A stretch of 7,340 nt of DNA from CALMEC01 sp031376485 (GCA_031376485.1 JANMDV010000016.1:1-7340), one strand, 5' to 3'; positions 1 to 5,628 are shown, counted from the first letter of the stretch. Notes: generated by a model not told the origin, from the letters alone. A program made the numbers and translations.

Positions 1-114
1 CGCGCCGCGCACGAGGACTGCCAGTTGCCATCCCATCAGCACGACCAACACCATCGCGGGCACCAGCGCGATCGCCTCGATGCTGGCCTGACCCCGACAG
101 CGTCGGCGTTTCAT
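1..114 (-). CDS. TadE-like pilus assembly protein, N-terminal part (cut by window edge)
   Basis: The first 38 codons of a minus-strand gene that runs off the left edge. The visible protein has a basic start (MKRRRC), then RGQASIE, then one hydrophobic helix at about residues 13-34. This is the TadE/TadF pseudopilin-like arrangement: short cytoplasmic tail, a glutamate at the start of the membrane helix, and a periplasmic or extracytoplasmic remainder. Family knowledge: TadE-like proteins are minor components of Flp/tad pilus or related secretion machinery. The ATG overlaps the stop of the upstream TadE-like gene (ATGA at 111-114), so the two are probably translationally coupled. Codons are strongly G/C-ending. 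The protein resembles its neighbour (RGQA-[AS]-[VI]-E, and GWQ near the end of the helix), suggesting a duplicated pair. The family assignment rests on the N-terminus only. Confidence 0.6.
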   Translation of the reverse strand, partial: MKRRRCRGQASIEAIALVPAMVLVVLMGWQLAVLVRGA

Positions 115-458
115 GGCGTCACTGCCGCGTCACCGACGACCGTGCCGATCGTGCCACGCCCCGACATCACCATGGGGATCGGCACGCGCACGCGGACCCT
201 AATGCGGCCCGTGGGCTCTGTGACCATCGAAACCGTGGCGCGCGTGGCGAGGTCGCGGGGCAACACGGCCAGCGCCGCCCGCTCCACCGGTGCTCCAACC
301 GACCCCGCCCGCGCCGCGGTATGAGCGGCACTCTGGGCGGTCTGCCACGCGTACGCCGCGACGACCGCCTGCCACCCGACGAGCGTCAGGAACCCGAGGG
401 CAATGGCGACCCCAACCATCTCGACCGCCGCCTGCCCCCGTTGCCGTTCCCATCGCAT
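111..458 (-). CDS. TadE-like pilus assembly protein
   Basis: A 115-residue protein. The N-terminus MRWERQRGQAAVE leads into one membrane helix at about residues 14-36. An Ala-rich helix follows (about 37-52, AQSAAHTAARAG), then a small beta-rich tail with alternating valines (RVRVRVPIP). This is the usual length and order of TadE-family proteins, in which the RGxAxVE motif precedes the single N-terminal transmembrane helix. They act at the cytoplasmic membrane in tad/Flp pilus assembly. The ATG at 458 was chosen because the RGQAAVE motif must follow closely; a weak GAGG lies just upstream with short spacing. The stop overlaps the ATG of the next TadE-like gene, so this is the leading visible gene of a pilus operon continuing leftward. 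Which Tad component it is cannot be told. Confidence 0.75.
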   Translation of the reverse strand: MRWERQRGQAAVEMVGVAIALGFLTLVGWQAVVAAYAWQTAQSAAHTAARAGSVGAPVERAALAVLPRDLATRATVSMVTEPTGRIRVRVRVPIPMVMSGRGTIGTVVGDAAVTP

Positions 459-514
459 GACCTCACGGTAGGGAGACAGGTGTCACAGGTGGCGCGCGAA
501 ACTGTGCCAATCCA

Positions 515-531
515 GACACAGAATGTGTCAA
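515..531 (-). promoter_or_regulatory. Possible -35 box and operator-like inverted repeat upstream of the tadE-like pair
   Basis: On the minus strand a perfect TTGACA occupies 531-526. It overlaps an exact inverted repeat, GACACA-TTC-TGTGTC, at 515-529 (6-bp arms, 3-bp spacer). The position, about 57-73 bp upstream of the first TadE-like ATG, suits a promoter with an overlapping operator. I see no good -10 at 16-19 bp spacing (the best is CACAGT), so promoter function is inference. The repeat itself is exact. Confidence 0.3.
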
Positions 532-624
532 CTGCCGCCACACCTCCGGATGGAATCGCCGTTCAAAGCGTCGCGACTCAACAGGGCCGACCAAGAGCCG
601 TGGTGAATGCCGCGTTGAAAAAAC

Positions 625-990
625 TTAGTAGCGGCGGCTCCGGTAGACGATCCAGACGATCACCACGCCGAGTGCCGCGATCAGTGCCCACACCCCGGCG
701 GTCGAGATCGTGTCGGCGAGCACGAATGGCCCCGCCACCACGAGGAACACGATGCCGACGGCGCACGCGATGACGATGCCCCGGAGCAGCGGCGTGATGA
801 CGAGCCACTTGAGGCTGTTCTCACGGAAGTAGCGGTAGCCGATCAGCACGAGCGCCGCCAGGAAAAACACGAGGAAGATCTGGTTGAGCGCATTCGCACT
901 GGCGCCCAGGCCCTCGCCCCACACGAGGCCCAGAGAGGCGACCGCCGCGAGGATCAGGAAGTTTCGGATTGCGACCAGCCGACGGTTCAC
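625..990 (-). CDS. Small four-helix membrane protein, function unknown
   Basis: A 121-residue protein with four hydrophobic segments at about residues 9-26, 37-54, 71-90 and 97-116, joined by short charged loops (GYRYFREN, KWLVITPLLR). It ends in a basic tail, YRSRRY. It is an integral cytoplasmic-membrane protein; I recognise no family or catalytic motif. The start is placed at GTG 990, immediately before NRRLVAIRNF and the first helix. The frame stays open upstream to an ATG at 1125, but the added 45 residues are Arg/Pro-rich, lack predicted structure and look like non-coding GC-rich sequence. No clear ribosome-binding site precedes the GTG, so it could be leaderless or the start could be slightly wrong. 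A run of six T follows the stop on the coding strand, without an obvious stem. It lies downstream of thrS on the same strand, separated by 222 bp. Confidence 0.6.
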   Translation of the reverse strand: MNRRLVAIRNFLILAAVASLGLVWGEGLGASANALNQIFLVFFLAALVLIGYRYFRENSLKWLVITPLLRGIVIACAVGIVFLVVAGPFVLADTISTAGVWALIAALGVVIVWIVYRSRRY

Positions 991-1046
991 GTCGCGAAGG
1001 ATCGCAGATCCTGCGGGTAGCGTCAGTCGGGCCCGGCGCCACCCCT

Positions 1047-1060
1047 CGGGGCGAACCCCG
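1047..1060 (-). other. Short hairpin with UUCG loop between thrS and the membrane gene
   Basis: On the minus strand this reads CGGGG-TTCG-CCCCG: a perfect 5-bp stem with a UUCG-type tetraloop, closed by G-C rather than the most stable C-G. It lies 57-70 bp upstream of the proposed start of the small membrane protein, so it would be in that gene's leader or in the thrS 3' region. There is no T-tract, and in such GC-rich DNA a stem this short may be chance. Confidence 0.25.
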
Positions 1061-1146
1061 CGCACCGCCGCACGGGCACGGGCGGGTACTTGGCAAACCG
1101 TGCGTCGGTCTTGGACAGCAAGCACATCGAAAACCTTGACCGCTTG

Positions 1147-1168
1147 GTCACCACGACCTGTTGGTGAC
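1147..1168 (-). terminator. Possible terminator hairpin downstream of thrS
   Basis: A perfect 7-bp stem, GTCACCA at 1147-1153 pairing with TGGTGAC at 1162-1168, with an 8-nt loop. It lies about 45 bp past the thrS stop in the thrS direction. The T-tract is poor: only a TTTT run about 15 nt further on. The GTGAC at 1164-1168 can instead pair with GTCAC at 1176-1180 (5 bp, 7-nt loop), so two foldings compete. Called a terminator from position alone. Confidence 0.3.
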
Positions 1169-1212
1169 GGCAGCGGTCACACAGACCCGCCGATACCCCG
1201 CGGGAGGGCTGG

Positions 1213-3111
1213 TCAGGTCGATTCAGCCGTGACCCGAGCAGCGAAATCTCCGACGCCCATGGTGCCGACGTCCTCACCGTGCCGGGCGCGCACCGACACC
1301 TGCCCCGCTTCGGCCTCGCGATCGCCGATGACGAGCAGGTAGGGGACCTTGGCGAGCTCGCCGTCGCGGATCCGCTTGCCGACCGACTCCGCCCTGACGT
1401 CGGTCTCGACCCGCACACCAGACTGCACAAGCTGCGCGCGCGTGGCCTCGGCCGCGTCATGGTGGCGATCGGAGATCGGCACGACCCGCGCCTGCACCGG
1501 CGCGAGCCACACCGGAAAGTCCCCCCCGGTGTTCTCGATGAGGATGCCCAAAAACCGCTCGATCGAGCCGCTGATGGCTCGGTGCAGGATGACCGGCCGC
1601 TCGTCGACGTCGTCTGGCGAGGTGTACGACAGATCGAACTGCAGGGGCATGTAGAAGTCGAGCTGGCAGGTGCCGAGCTGCCATGCGCGGCCCATGACGT
1701 CGGTCACGTGGAAGTCGATCTTGGGTCCGTAGAACGCGCCGTCGCCCTCGTTGACCATGTACTCCCGATCACCCAGGGCGTCGCGTAGGGCTGCCTCGCC
1801 GGCGTCCCACATCTCGGTCGTCCCTGCGGCCTTCTCGGGTCGGGTCGACAGCTTGAGCCGAACGTCGTCAAACCCGAAACGTGCATAGAACCGATCGGTC
1901 AGGTCAAGGATCGCCCGCACCTCGTCCTGGACCTGGTCGACGCGGCAGAACACGTGCGCGTCGTCCTGGGTGAACGCCCGCACGCGAAATAGGCCGTGCA
2001 GCACGCCCGACAACTCGTGCCGGTGGACGTGGCCGAACTCGGCCAGGCGTAACGGCAGGTCGCGGTAGCTTCGCCGGCGGCTACGGAAGACCAGACACGC
2101 GCCCGGGCAGTTCATCGGCTTGACCGCGAAGCCCTGGTCGTCCACCTCGGTGAAGTACATGTTCTCTTTGTAGTGGTCCCAGTGGCCGCTCTTGTGCCAC
2201 AGATCCTCGGACAGGATCGTCGGCGTGCGAATCTCGTCGTAGCCCATTGCGGCGAGTTCCTCGCGGATCACCCGTTGGATCTGGTTGACGACGACCATGC
2301 CTTTGGGCAGGAAGAACGGGAACCCGGGGCCGGCGTCGTCGAAGTGGAACAGGTCGAGGTCCCGACCGACCCGCCGGTGGTCGCGCTTGCGGGCCTCTTC
2401 CAGGCGTTCCAGATGGGCGTCCAGCTCGGTGCGATTGGTGAACGCCGTGGCATAGACGCGCGTCAGCATCTGGTTCTTCTCGCTGCCGCGCCAGTAGGCG
2501 CCTGCGACTGACAGCAGCTTGACGGGCCCGATACGGCCTGTGTCGGCCAGGTGCGGTCCGCGGCACAGGTCGGTGAACTCACGCTGGCGGTAGATCGACA
2601 CCTCGGTCTCGCCGAGCCGCTCCAGCTCGTCGACCTGATCGACCTTGTACGGCTGATCGCGGTCGGCGAAGTACGCGCGCGCGTCGGGCATCGACATGAC
2701 CGTGCGCTGGTAGGGGGCCTTGGATTTGATGATGCGGTTGATCTCGGCCTCGATGGCCGGAAAGTCCGCCTCGGTCAGCGGCCGCGGCAGCTCGAAGTCG
2801 TAGTAGAAGCCGTCGTCGATGGCGGGGCCGAACCCGAACTTTGCCCCGGGCACGATGGACATCACGGCCTCGGCCATGACGTGCGCCGCGGAGTGGCGCA
2901 TCACCGCAAGGTAATCGTCGCCACTCTTGCTCGTGATGATCTGGATCGCGTCGCCGTCGGCGAGCGGGCGGGCGAGGTCCCGGATCTCTCCTGCGACCTT
3001 CGTCGCGACCGCGGCCTTTGCCAGACCGGGCCCGATCGCGGCGGCGGCATCATGGCCGGTCGCGCCCTGGGGCAGGTCGAGCCGGCTCCCGTCTGGCAGA
3101 AGTACGTGCAT
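1213..3111 (-). CDS. thrS: Threonyl-tRNA synthetase
   Basis: A cytoplasmic class II enzyme that charges tRNA(Thr) with threonine; 632 residues, a normal full length. Domains in order: TGS (about 1-62, MHVLLPDGS); editing domain (about 63-225), with HSAAH (H73, H77) and DLCRGPH (C183, H187) for hydrolysis of mis-charged Ser-tRNA(Thr); catalytic core (about 245-530), with HRHELSG around R364 and RAFTQDDAHVFC; anticodon-binding domain (about 535-632). By correspondence with the E. coli enzyme the zinc ligands are C335, H386 and H510, all present. The ATG at 3111 fits the TGS start. The frame is open for 216 more codons upstream, but these are antisense to the phosphotransferase gene. No Shine-Dalgarno is visible, and the 40-bp gap leaves no room for a T-box leader. 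Oddity: residue 338 is Ala where I remember a conserved His (MNCPGH; here MNCPGA). Confidence 0.98.
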   Translation of the reverse strand: MHVLLPDGSRLDLPQGATGHDAAAAIGPGLAKAAVATKVAGEIRDLARPLADGDAIQIITSKSGDDYLAVMRHSAAHVMAEAVMSIVPGAKFGFGPAIDDGFYYDFELPRPLTEADFPAIEAEINRIIKSKAPYQRTVMSMPDARAYFADRDQPYKVDQVDELERLGETEVSIYRQREFTDLCRGPHLADTGRIGPVKLLSVAGAYWRGSEKNQMLTRVYATAFTNRTELDAHLERLEEARKRDHRRVGRDLDLFHFDDAGPGFPFFLPKGMVVVNQIQRVIREELAAMGYDEIRTPTILSEDLWHKSGHWDHYKENMYFTEVDDQGFAVKPMNCPGACLVFRSRRRSYRDLPLRLAEFGHVHRHELSGVLHGLFRVRAFTQDDAHVFCRVDQVQDEVRAILDLTDRFYARFGFDDVRLKLSTRPEKAAGTTEMWDAGEAALRDALGDREYMVNEGDGAFYGPKIDFHVTDVMGRAWQLGTCQLDFYMPLQFDLSYTSPDDVDERPVILHRAISGSIERFLGILIENTGGDFPVWLAPVQARVVPISDRHHDAAEATRAQLVQSGVRVETDVRAESVGKRIRDGELAKVPYLLVIGDREAEAGQVSVRARHGEDVGTMGVGDFAARVTAEST

Positions 3112-3139
3112 GGCGCGAGAGGGTAGCAGCGCGGCATGC

Positions 3140-3144
3140 GAGGA
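3140..3144 (+). promoter_or_regulatory. Ribosome-binding site for the phosphotransferase
   Basis: GAGGA at 3140-3144 lies 7 nt before GTG 3152. It is the only Shine-Dalgarno-like sequence in the short thrS/phosphotransferase gap, and it decides between the two nearby GTG candidates. Confidence 0.5.
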
Positions 3145-3151
3145 TCGGTAC

Positions 3152-3907
3152 GTGCGAGTGCCCGACGCAACGCGAACGCCGGCAGGCGGCGGACGGTTCG
3201 ACATCACGGTCGCCGGCGACACCGTCACGAAGCGCGGAGACCCCCGCGCGCTCGCGCGCGAGGCGGCGGGACTGCGGCGTGCAGCCGGACTCGACCTTTC
3301 CCCCAGGCTGCTCCGCGCGGGACGCGGGGTGATCGTCTCCGCGCGCATCGACGGGGCCGACCGACGACTCGACACGTTGCGCCCGGCCGACGCGCGGGCC
3401 TTGGGCCAGGCGCTGCGCAGGTTGCACGAGGGCCGTCGTTGCACCACAGGCGGGCTCCCCCACTGGCCGTCGCGGGCACGTTCGCTCATGTCATATCGGC
3501 GTCGTCGTGCCGACGACACGCTCGCGGCGGCGGGAGGCGACCGGAAGCTGGCCGAGCGCATCCTGGCCAGCCTTCCCGCAATCGACGAGCGCCGCGCTGC
3601 GCAGCCGTTTCGCTTTGTGCATGGCGATCTGGTCGCGTCCAACATCCTGTGGACGCCCACGCCACACTTGATCGACTTCGAGTTCTGGCGCATGGGCGAC
3701 CCGGCCGAGGACCTGGCATACCTCGTCGAGGTCAACGGGCTGCCGCACCAGGTGGTCACGGCGCTATTGGACGGTTACGCCAACGCATCCGTCGCAGACC
3801 GGATCGACGCGTGGCGGGCGCTCTGCGCCCTCGACGCCGGGCTCTGGTACCGCAACGCAGGCCAGCCGCATCGGGCTGCCGAACTCGTTGCCCGCGCGAA
3901 CCTCTGA
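3152..3907 (+). CDS. APH/choline-kinase-fold phosphotransferase, substrate unknown
   Basis: A 251-residue cytoplasmic enzyme of the aminoglycoside-phosphotransferase/choline-kinase fold, which transfers the ATP gamma-phosphate to a small-molecule hydroxyl. Visible motifs: the N-lobe lysine in VTKRGD (K27) and its partner glutamate in LAREAAG (E37); the catalytic loop HGDLVASN (H157, D159, N164); and the metal-binding LIDFEF (D175). GDPAEDLAYLVE follows, typical of this superfamily. It is somewhat shorter than classic APH enzymes, with a compact N-lobe. The start is GTG 3152, with GAGGA at 3140-3144 about 7 nt upstream; GTG 3158 is a possible alternative. It diverges from thrS across only 40 bp, so its promoter must overlap thrS coding sequence. 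Its stop abuts the stop of the converging gene. A role in antibiotic resistance is not supported; many such proteins act on metabolites. Confidence 0.8.
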   Translation: MRVPDATRTPAGGGRFDITVAGDTVTKRGDPRALAREAAGLRRAAGLDLSPRLLRAGRGVIVSARIDGADRRLDTLRPADARALGQALRRLHEGRRCTTGGLPHWPSRARSLMSYRRRRADDTLAAAGGDRKLAERILASLPAIDERRAAQPFRFVHGDLVASNILWTPTPHLIDFEFWRMGDPAEDLAYLVEVNGLPHQVVTALLDGYANASVADRIDAWRALCALDAGLWYRNAGQPHRAAELVARANL

Positions 3908-4504
3908 TCAGGCGGGCACTGGCATCACCGGCGACACCGGGTGGCATGCCAGCCCGCGATCGGCGGCGAGAATCTCGAGCACCACGGCGGTGTCGGCGAT
4001 CGCGACACCGGTCAGATGCTCGGAACGCTCCTCGAAGTCCGTAACGATCGCGCGACACGACTGCTCGTAGGCCGCGCCGTCGCCGTCGACGAGTGCGGTG
4101 ATCGCATCTGCGGTGCGGGCAAACCGCTCGTCCCCGCCGCGCATCAGCTCGGCCCCCCGCCGCGCGGTCTCGCCGTCGCCGTCGACCATCGCGGCGATCG
4201 CGATCGCGTAGCCGGCAGTCGGTGTTGCAGCCGCATCGGCCAAGGCCTGACGGGCGAATGCCACGGCATCGGCCGGGCTGCCCGCGATGATCGCCGCCTT
4301 GAGCATCCCGACCAAACGCCCGTAGCTGGCAGGTGGAGCGCACTCATAGGACGCCCGGTACCGACGCGCCGCAGCGTCGAACATATGGGCCGCGGTGGGC
4401 GTGTCACCATCCAGCAGGGCCCGTTGCGCGCCGGCTTCGGCATCCAGCGCCTCCATCAACAGGTCCAGGTGCGGACCCGGTGGCAGGCGTTTCGGGGCCG
4501 TCAT
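3908..4504 (-). CDS. Alpha-helical repeat protein (TPR-like), unknown function
   Basis: A 198-residue, Ala-rich, all-helical soluble protein with no signal peptide. It contains four similar helix-turn-helix units, each with a small-residue turn between helices: ALLDGDTPTAAHMF (about 30-42), AAIIAGSPADAVAF (about 70-83), AAMVDGDGETAR (about 104-115) and TALVDGDGAAYE (about 137-147). This is a TPR-like solenoid pattern, suggesting a protein-binding scaffold. The tail EHLTGVAIADTAVVLE is distinctive and resembles, from memory, conserved hypothetical proteins of Actinomycetota. There is a loose likeness to Imm49-type immunity proteins, which I do not claim. Its ATG overlaps the stop of the upstream membrane-protein gene (ATGA at 4504-4501), so the two are probably co-translated and may act together. 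The stop TGA directly abuts that of the converging phosphotransferase, leaving no room for a terminator between them. Confidence 0.7.
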   Translation of the reverse strand: MTAPKRLPPGPHLDLLMEALDAEAGAQRALLDGDTPTAAHMFDAAARRYRASYECAPPASYGRLVGMLKAAIIAGSPADAVAFARQALADAAATPTAGYAIAIAAMVDGDGETARRGAELMRGGDERFARTADAITALVDGDGAAYEQSCRAIVTDFEERSEHLTGVAIADTAVVLEILAADRGLACHPVSPVMPVPA

Positions 4505-4977
4505 CCCGCGGACCGTCTGGCTCGGCGGATCATCAGGCGCTCGTCGATCCCGAGCGCAACGGTCAACGCGTCGACCTTGGCATCGCCCGAGACCTGGTCG
4601 GCGATGTGCCACGCCTCGCGTGACAGATGCGTGAGCCTGGCCTCGCCGTCGAAGTCCGCCCCCGCGACCTCGGCCTCGTGGGCCAACCGCGCCAGGATTG
4701 CGGTGAGCTCCCGCTCGCTCCACTGGATCCGCCGGCCTGGCCATTCCGCGTTGCGGCGGATGAACGACCACAAGATTGCGATTAGCGGGAACTTGAGGGC
4801 GACCACGACGAACATCACCCACATGCCCCGACCGAACGTGCTGTCGGACACGTGCGGTGCCAACACCAGGAGCGACGTGCCGAAGATCGCCAGGACGATC
4901 GTCAGGGCGAGCAGGACCACAAGCCGGCCGCGCCGGAGCGTCCCGTCGTTTCTGCGGTAGAGGTAACGGCGGAGCAT
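4501..4977 (-). CDS. Two-helix membrane protein with cytoplasmic helical tail, unknown
   Basis: A 158-residue protein. A basic N-terminus (MLRRYLYRRNDGTLRRGR) precedes two membrane helices at about residues 19-40 and 51-73, separated by a short loop (PHVSDSTFGR). A charged, mostly helical C-terminal half follows (about 80-158; SERELTAILARLAHEAEV, ending RRARRSAG). The positive-inside rule puts both ends in the cytoplasm. I recognise no family. The ATG at 4977 follows AGG immediately, with no properly spaced ribosome-binding site. A minus-strand -10-like box about 100 bp upstream would give a leader of roughly 90 nt. The gene ends in an ATGA overlap with the helical-repeat gene; membrane anchoring of that soluble partner is a reasonable inference, not shown. 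Confidence 0.65.
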   Translation of the reverse strand: MLRRYLYRRNDGTLRRGRLVVLLALTIVLAIFGTSLLVLAPHVSDSTFGRGMWVMFVVVALKFPLIAILWSFIRRNAEWPGRRIQWSERELTAILARLAHEAEVAGADFDGEARLTHLSREAWHIADQVSGDAKVDALTVALGIDERLMIRRARRSAG

Positions 4978-5074
4978 CCTGGGATTGTCGATGGCGGAGC
5001 GACAAACGGCAAGTCCAAACGGCCGTGGCTACTGTCCTGGGCACGGCGTCCCGTGGCCGGGTCACGCACTCTGA

Positions 5075-5080
5075 ATTATG
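5075..5080 (-). promoter_or_regulatory. Possible -10 box for the membrane/helical-repeat gene pair
   Basis: CATAAT on the minus strand (5 of 6 to TATAAT) inside an AT-rich island at 5071-5107, unusual in this GC-rich window. Transcription would begin near 5068, about 90 nt before the ATG at 4977. The -35 at standard spacing is poor. A TTGACA at 5093-5088 is too close to pair with this -10. Confidence 0.3.
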
Positions 5081-5095
5081 AAGAAACTGTCAAAA

Positions 5096-5101
5096 TATAA
5101 T
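5096..5101 (+). promoter_or_regulatory. Consensus -10 box (TATAAT) facing the hairpin-rich region
   Basis: A perfect TATAAT on the plus strand in the AT island, predicting a start near 5107-5109. The -35 region (around 5072-5078, TGAATTA) is weak, so this may be an activator-dependent or -10-driven promoter. It lies just ahead of the first stem-loop of the structured region and far (over 550 bp) from the sigma gene, suggesting an RNA or long leader. Confidence 0.45.
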
Positions 5102-5106
5102 GAATC

Positions 5107-5336
5107 CTCTCCCGCTCGTGGCGCCCTCGGCCGATAACGAGGGTGTCGCCAACCACCGGCCACTCAACCCCCTGTCAGGCCGGCGGGAGGGACCTCATCC
5201 CACCCGGCGGTGGAAACACCGCCTGCAAAGGCGCACCTTCTCAGGTGCACCTCCTCACCGTCTCAACCAGACGGTGAACCGTCTCATCTCATGTCCCCTC
5301 CGAACCGGGCCCCAGGCCCGGTTCGGCGGTTAACCG
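5107..5336 (+). ncRNA. Candidate structured RNA of unknown family
   Basis: About 230 nt with no credible reading frame but successive hairpins. (1) 5119-5151: TGGCG/CGCCA plus CCCTCG/CGAGGG with a 3-nt bulge. (2) CCGGCC 5156-5161 with GGCCGG 5178-5183. (3) GGGA 5189-5192 with TCCC 5198-5201. (4) GGCGGTG 5206-5212, GAAA loop, CACCGCC 5217-5223. (5) GCACCT 5233-5238 with AGGTGC 5243-5248. (6) TCACCGTCT 5255-5263 with AGACGGTGA 5269-5277. (7) a perfect 12-bp stem at 5300-5326. An alternative hairpin (CGCCT 5220-5224, GCAA loop, AGGCG 5229-5233) competes with 4 and slightly with 5. The two GNRA loops exist only on the plus strand, and a TATAAT lies directly upstream, so plus-strand transcription is favoured. 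I looked for RNase P RNA, tmRNA, SRP RNA and common riboswitch cores and found none. It could be a free-standing small RNA or the start of a long leader for the sigma gene. Confidence 0.45.
5300..5326 (+). terminator. Strong hairpin, possible terminator of the structured RNA
   Basis: CCGAACCGGGCC (5300-5311) pairs perfectly with GGCCCGGTTCGG (5315-5326) across a CCA loop: 12 bp, the most stable stem in the window. It is followed by the 10-bp palindrome CGGTTAACCG (5327-5336), not a T-tract. High-GC actinobacteria often have strong stems without U runs, but termination is not proven. Confidence 0.35.
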
Positions 5337-5491
5337 ACCATGCACGCGGTCGCCCGTGCCGCACCAACCGTTCGCGGCAGTGGCGCTCAAGAGGCGTGGG
5401 AGCGGCCTTTCGGGCGCATCACCGGTGGACGCAATCAACGCGTCCCGACCGATGCGGTCCGGCCCCTTGGCACGACGGTGCGCATGGTCAT

Positions 5492-5503
5492 CGGGTGCAC
5501 CCG
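5492..5503. repeat. Perfect 12-bp palindrome upstream of the sigma gene
   Basis: CGGGTGCACCCG is identical on both strands, with no spacer, which suits a dimeric DNA-binding protein better than an RNA hairpin. It lies about 160 bp upstream of the ECF sigma start. No regulator is encoded nearby and no second copy was noticed in the window. Confidence 0.4.
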
Positions 5504-5628
5504 CGCCTCCACCGACGGCCGGGATACATCACAGGTCCAGAACCCGACACGAGCCAAGTCTGCGGGTTCCGCCCTCCATGGAGTTCGCGAGGTGTCTCCG
5601 GCACCTGGCGCGATGACTCGTCACCAGT

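Noticed and set aside
615..624. Run of T on the minus strand after the small membrane gene as an intrinsic terminator
   Set aside because: No convincing stem precedes the T run within a usable distance.
991..1125. N-terminal extension of the small membrane protein to ATG 1125
   Set aside because: The extra 45 residues are Arg/Pro-rich with no membrane or signal character; GTG 990 directly precedes the natural N-terminus.
3112..3759. Open extension of the thrS frame upstream of ATG 3111 (216 extra codons)
   Set aside because: It is antisense to the phosphotransferase gene, is Arg/Ser/Pro-rich without domain character, and the TGS domain starts properly at MHVLLPDGS.
3152..3907. Antibiotic-resistance phosphotransferase
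   Set aside because: The fold motifs are clear, but substrate specificity cannot be read from them and the chromosomal housekeeping context gives no support.
5206..5232. Resemblance to a c-di-GMP-I (GEMM) riboswitch: GAAA-loop hairpin followed by GCAAAGGC
   Set aside because: The other conserved GEMM segments (the GCAAACC strand before the stem and the downstream receptor helix) are absent.
5327..5340. GGTTAACC and terminal CCA taken as an attC core site or tRNA 3' end
   Set aside because: The sequence does not fit GTTRRRY/RYYYAAC, there is no integrase, and no cloverleaf or acceptor stem can be drawn.
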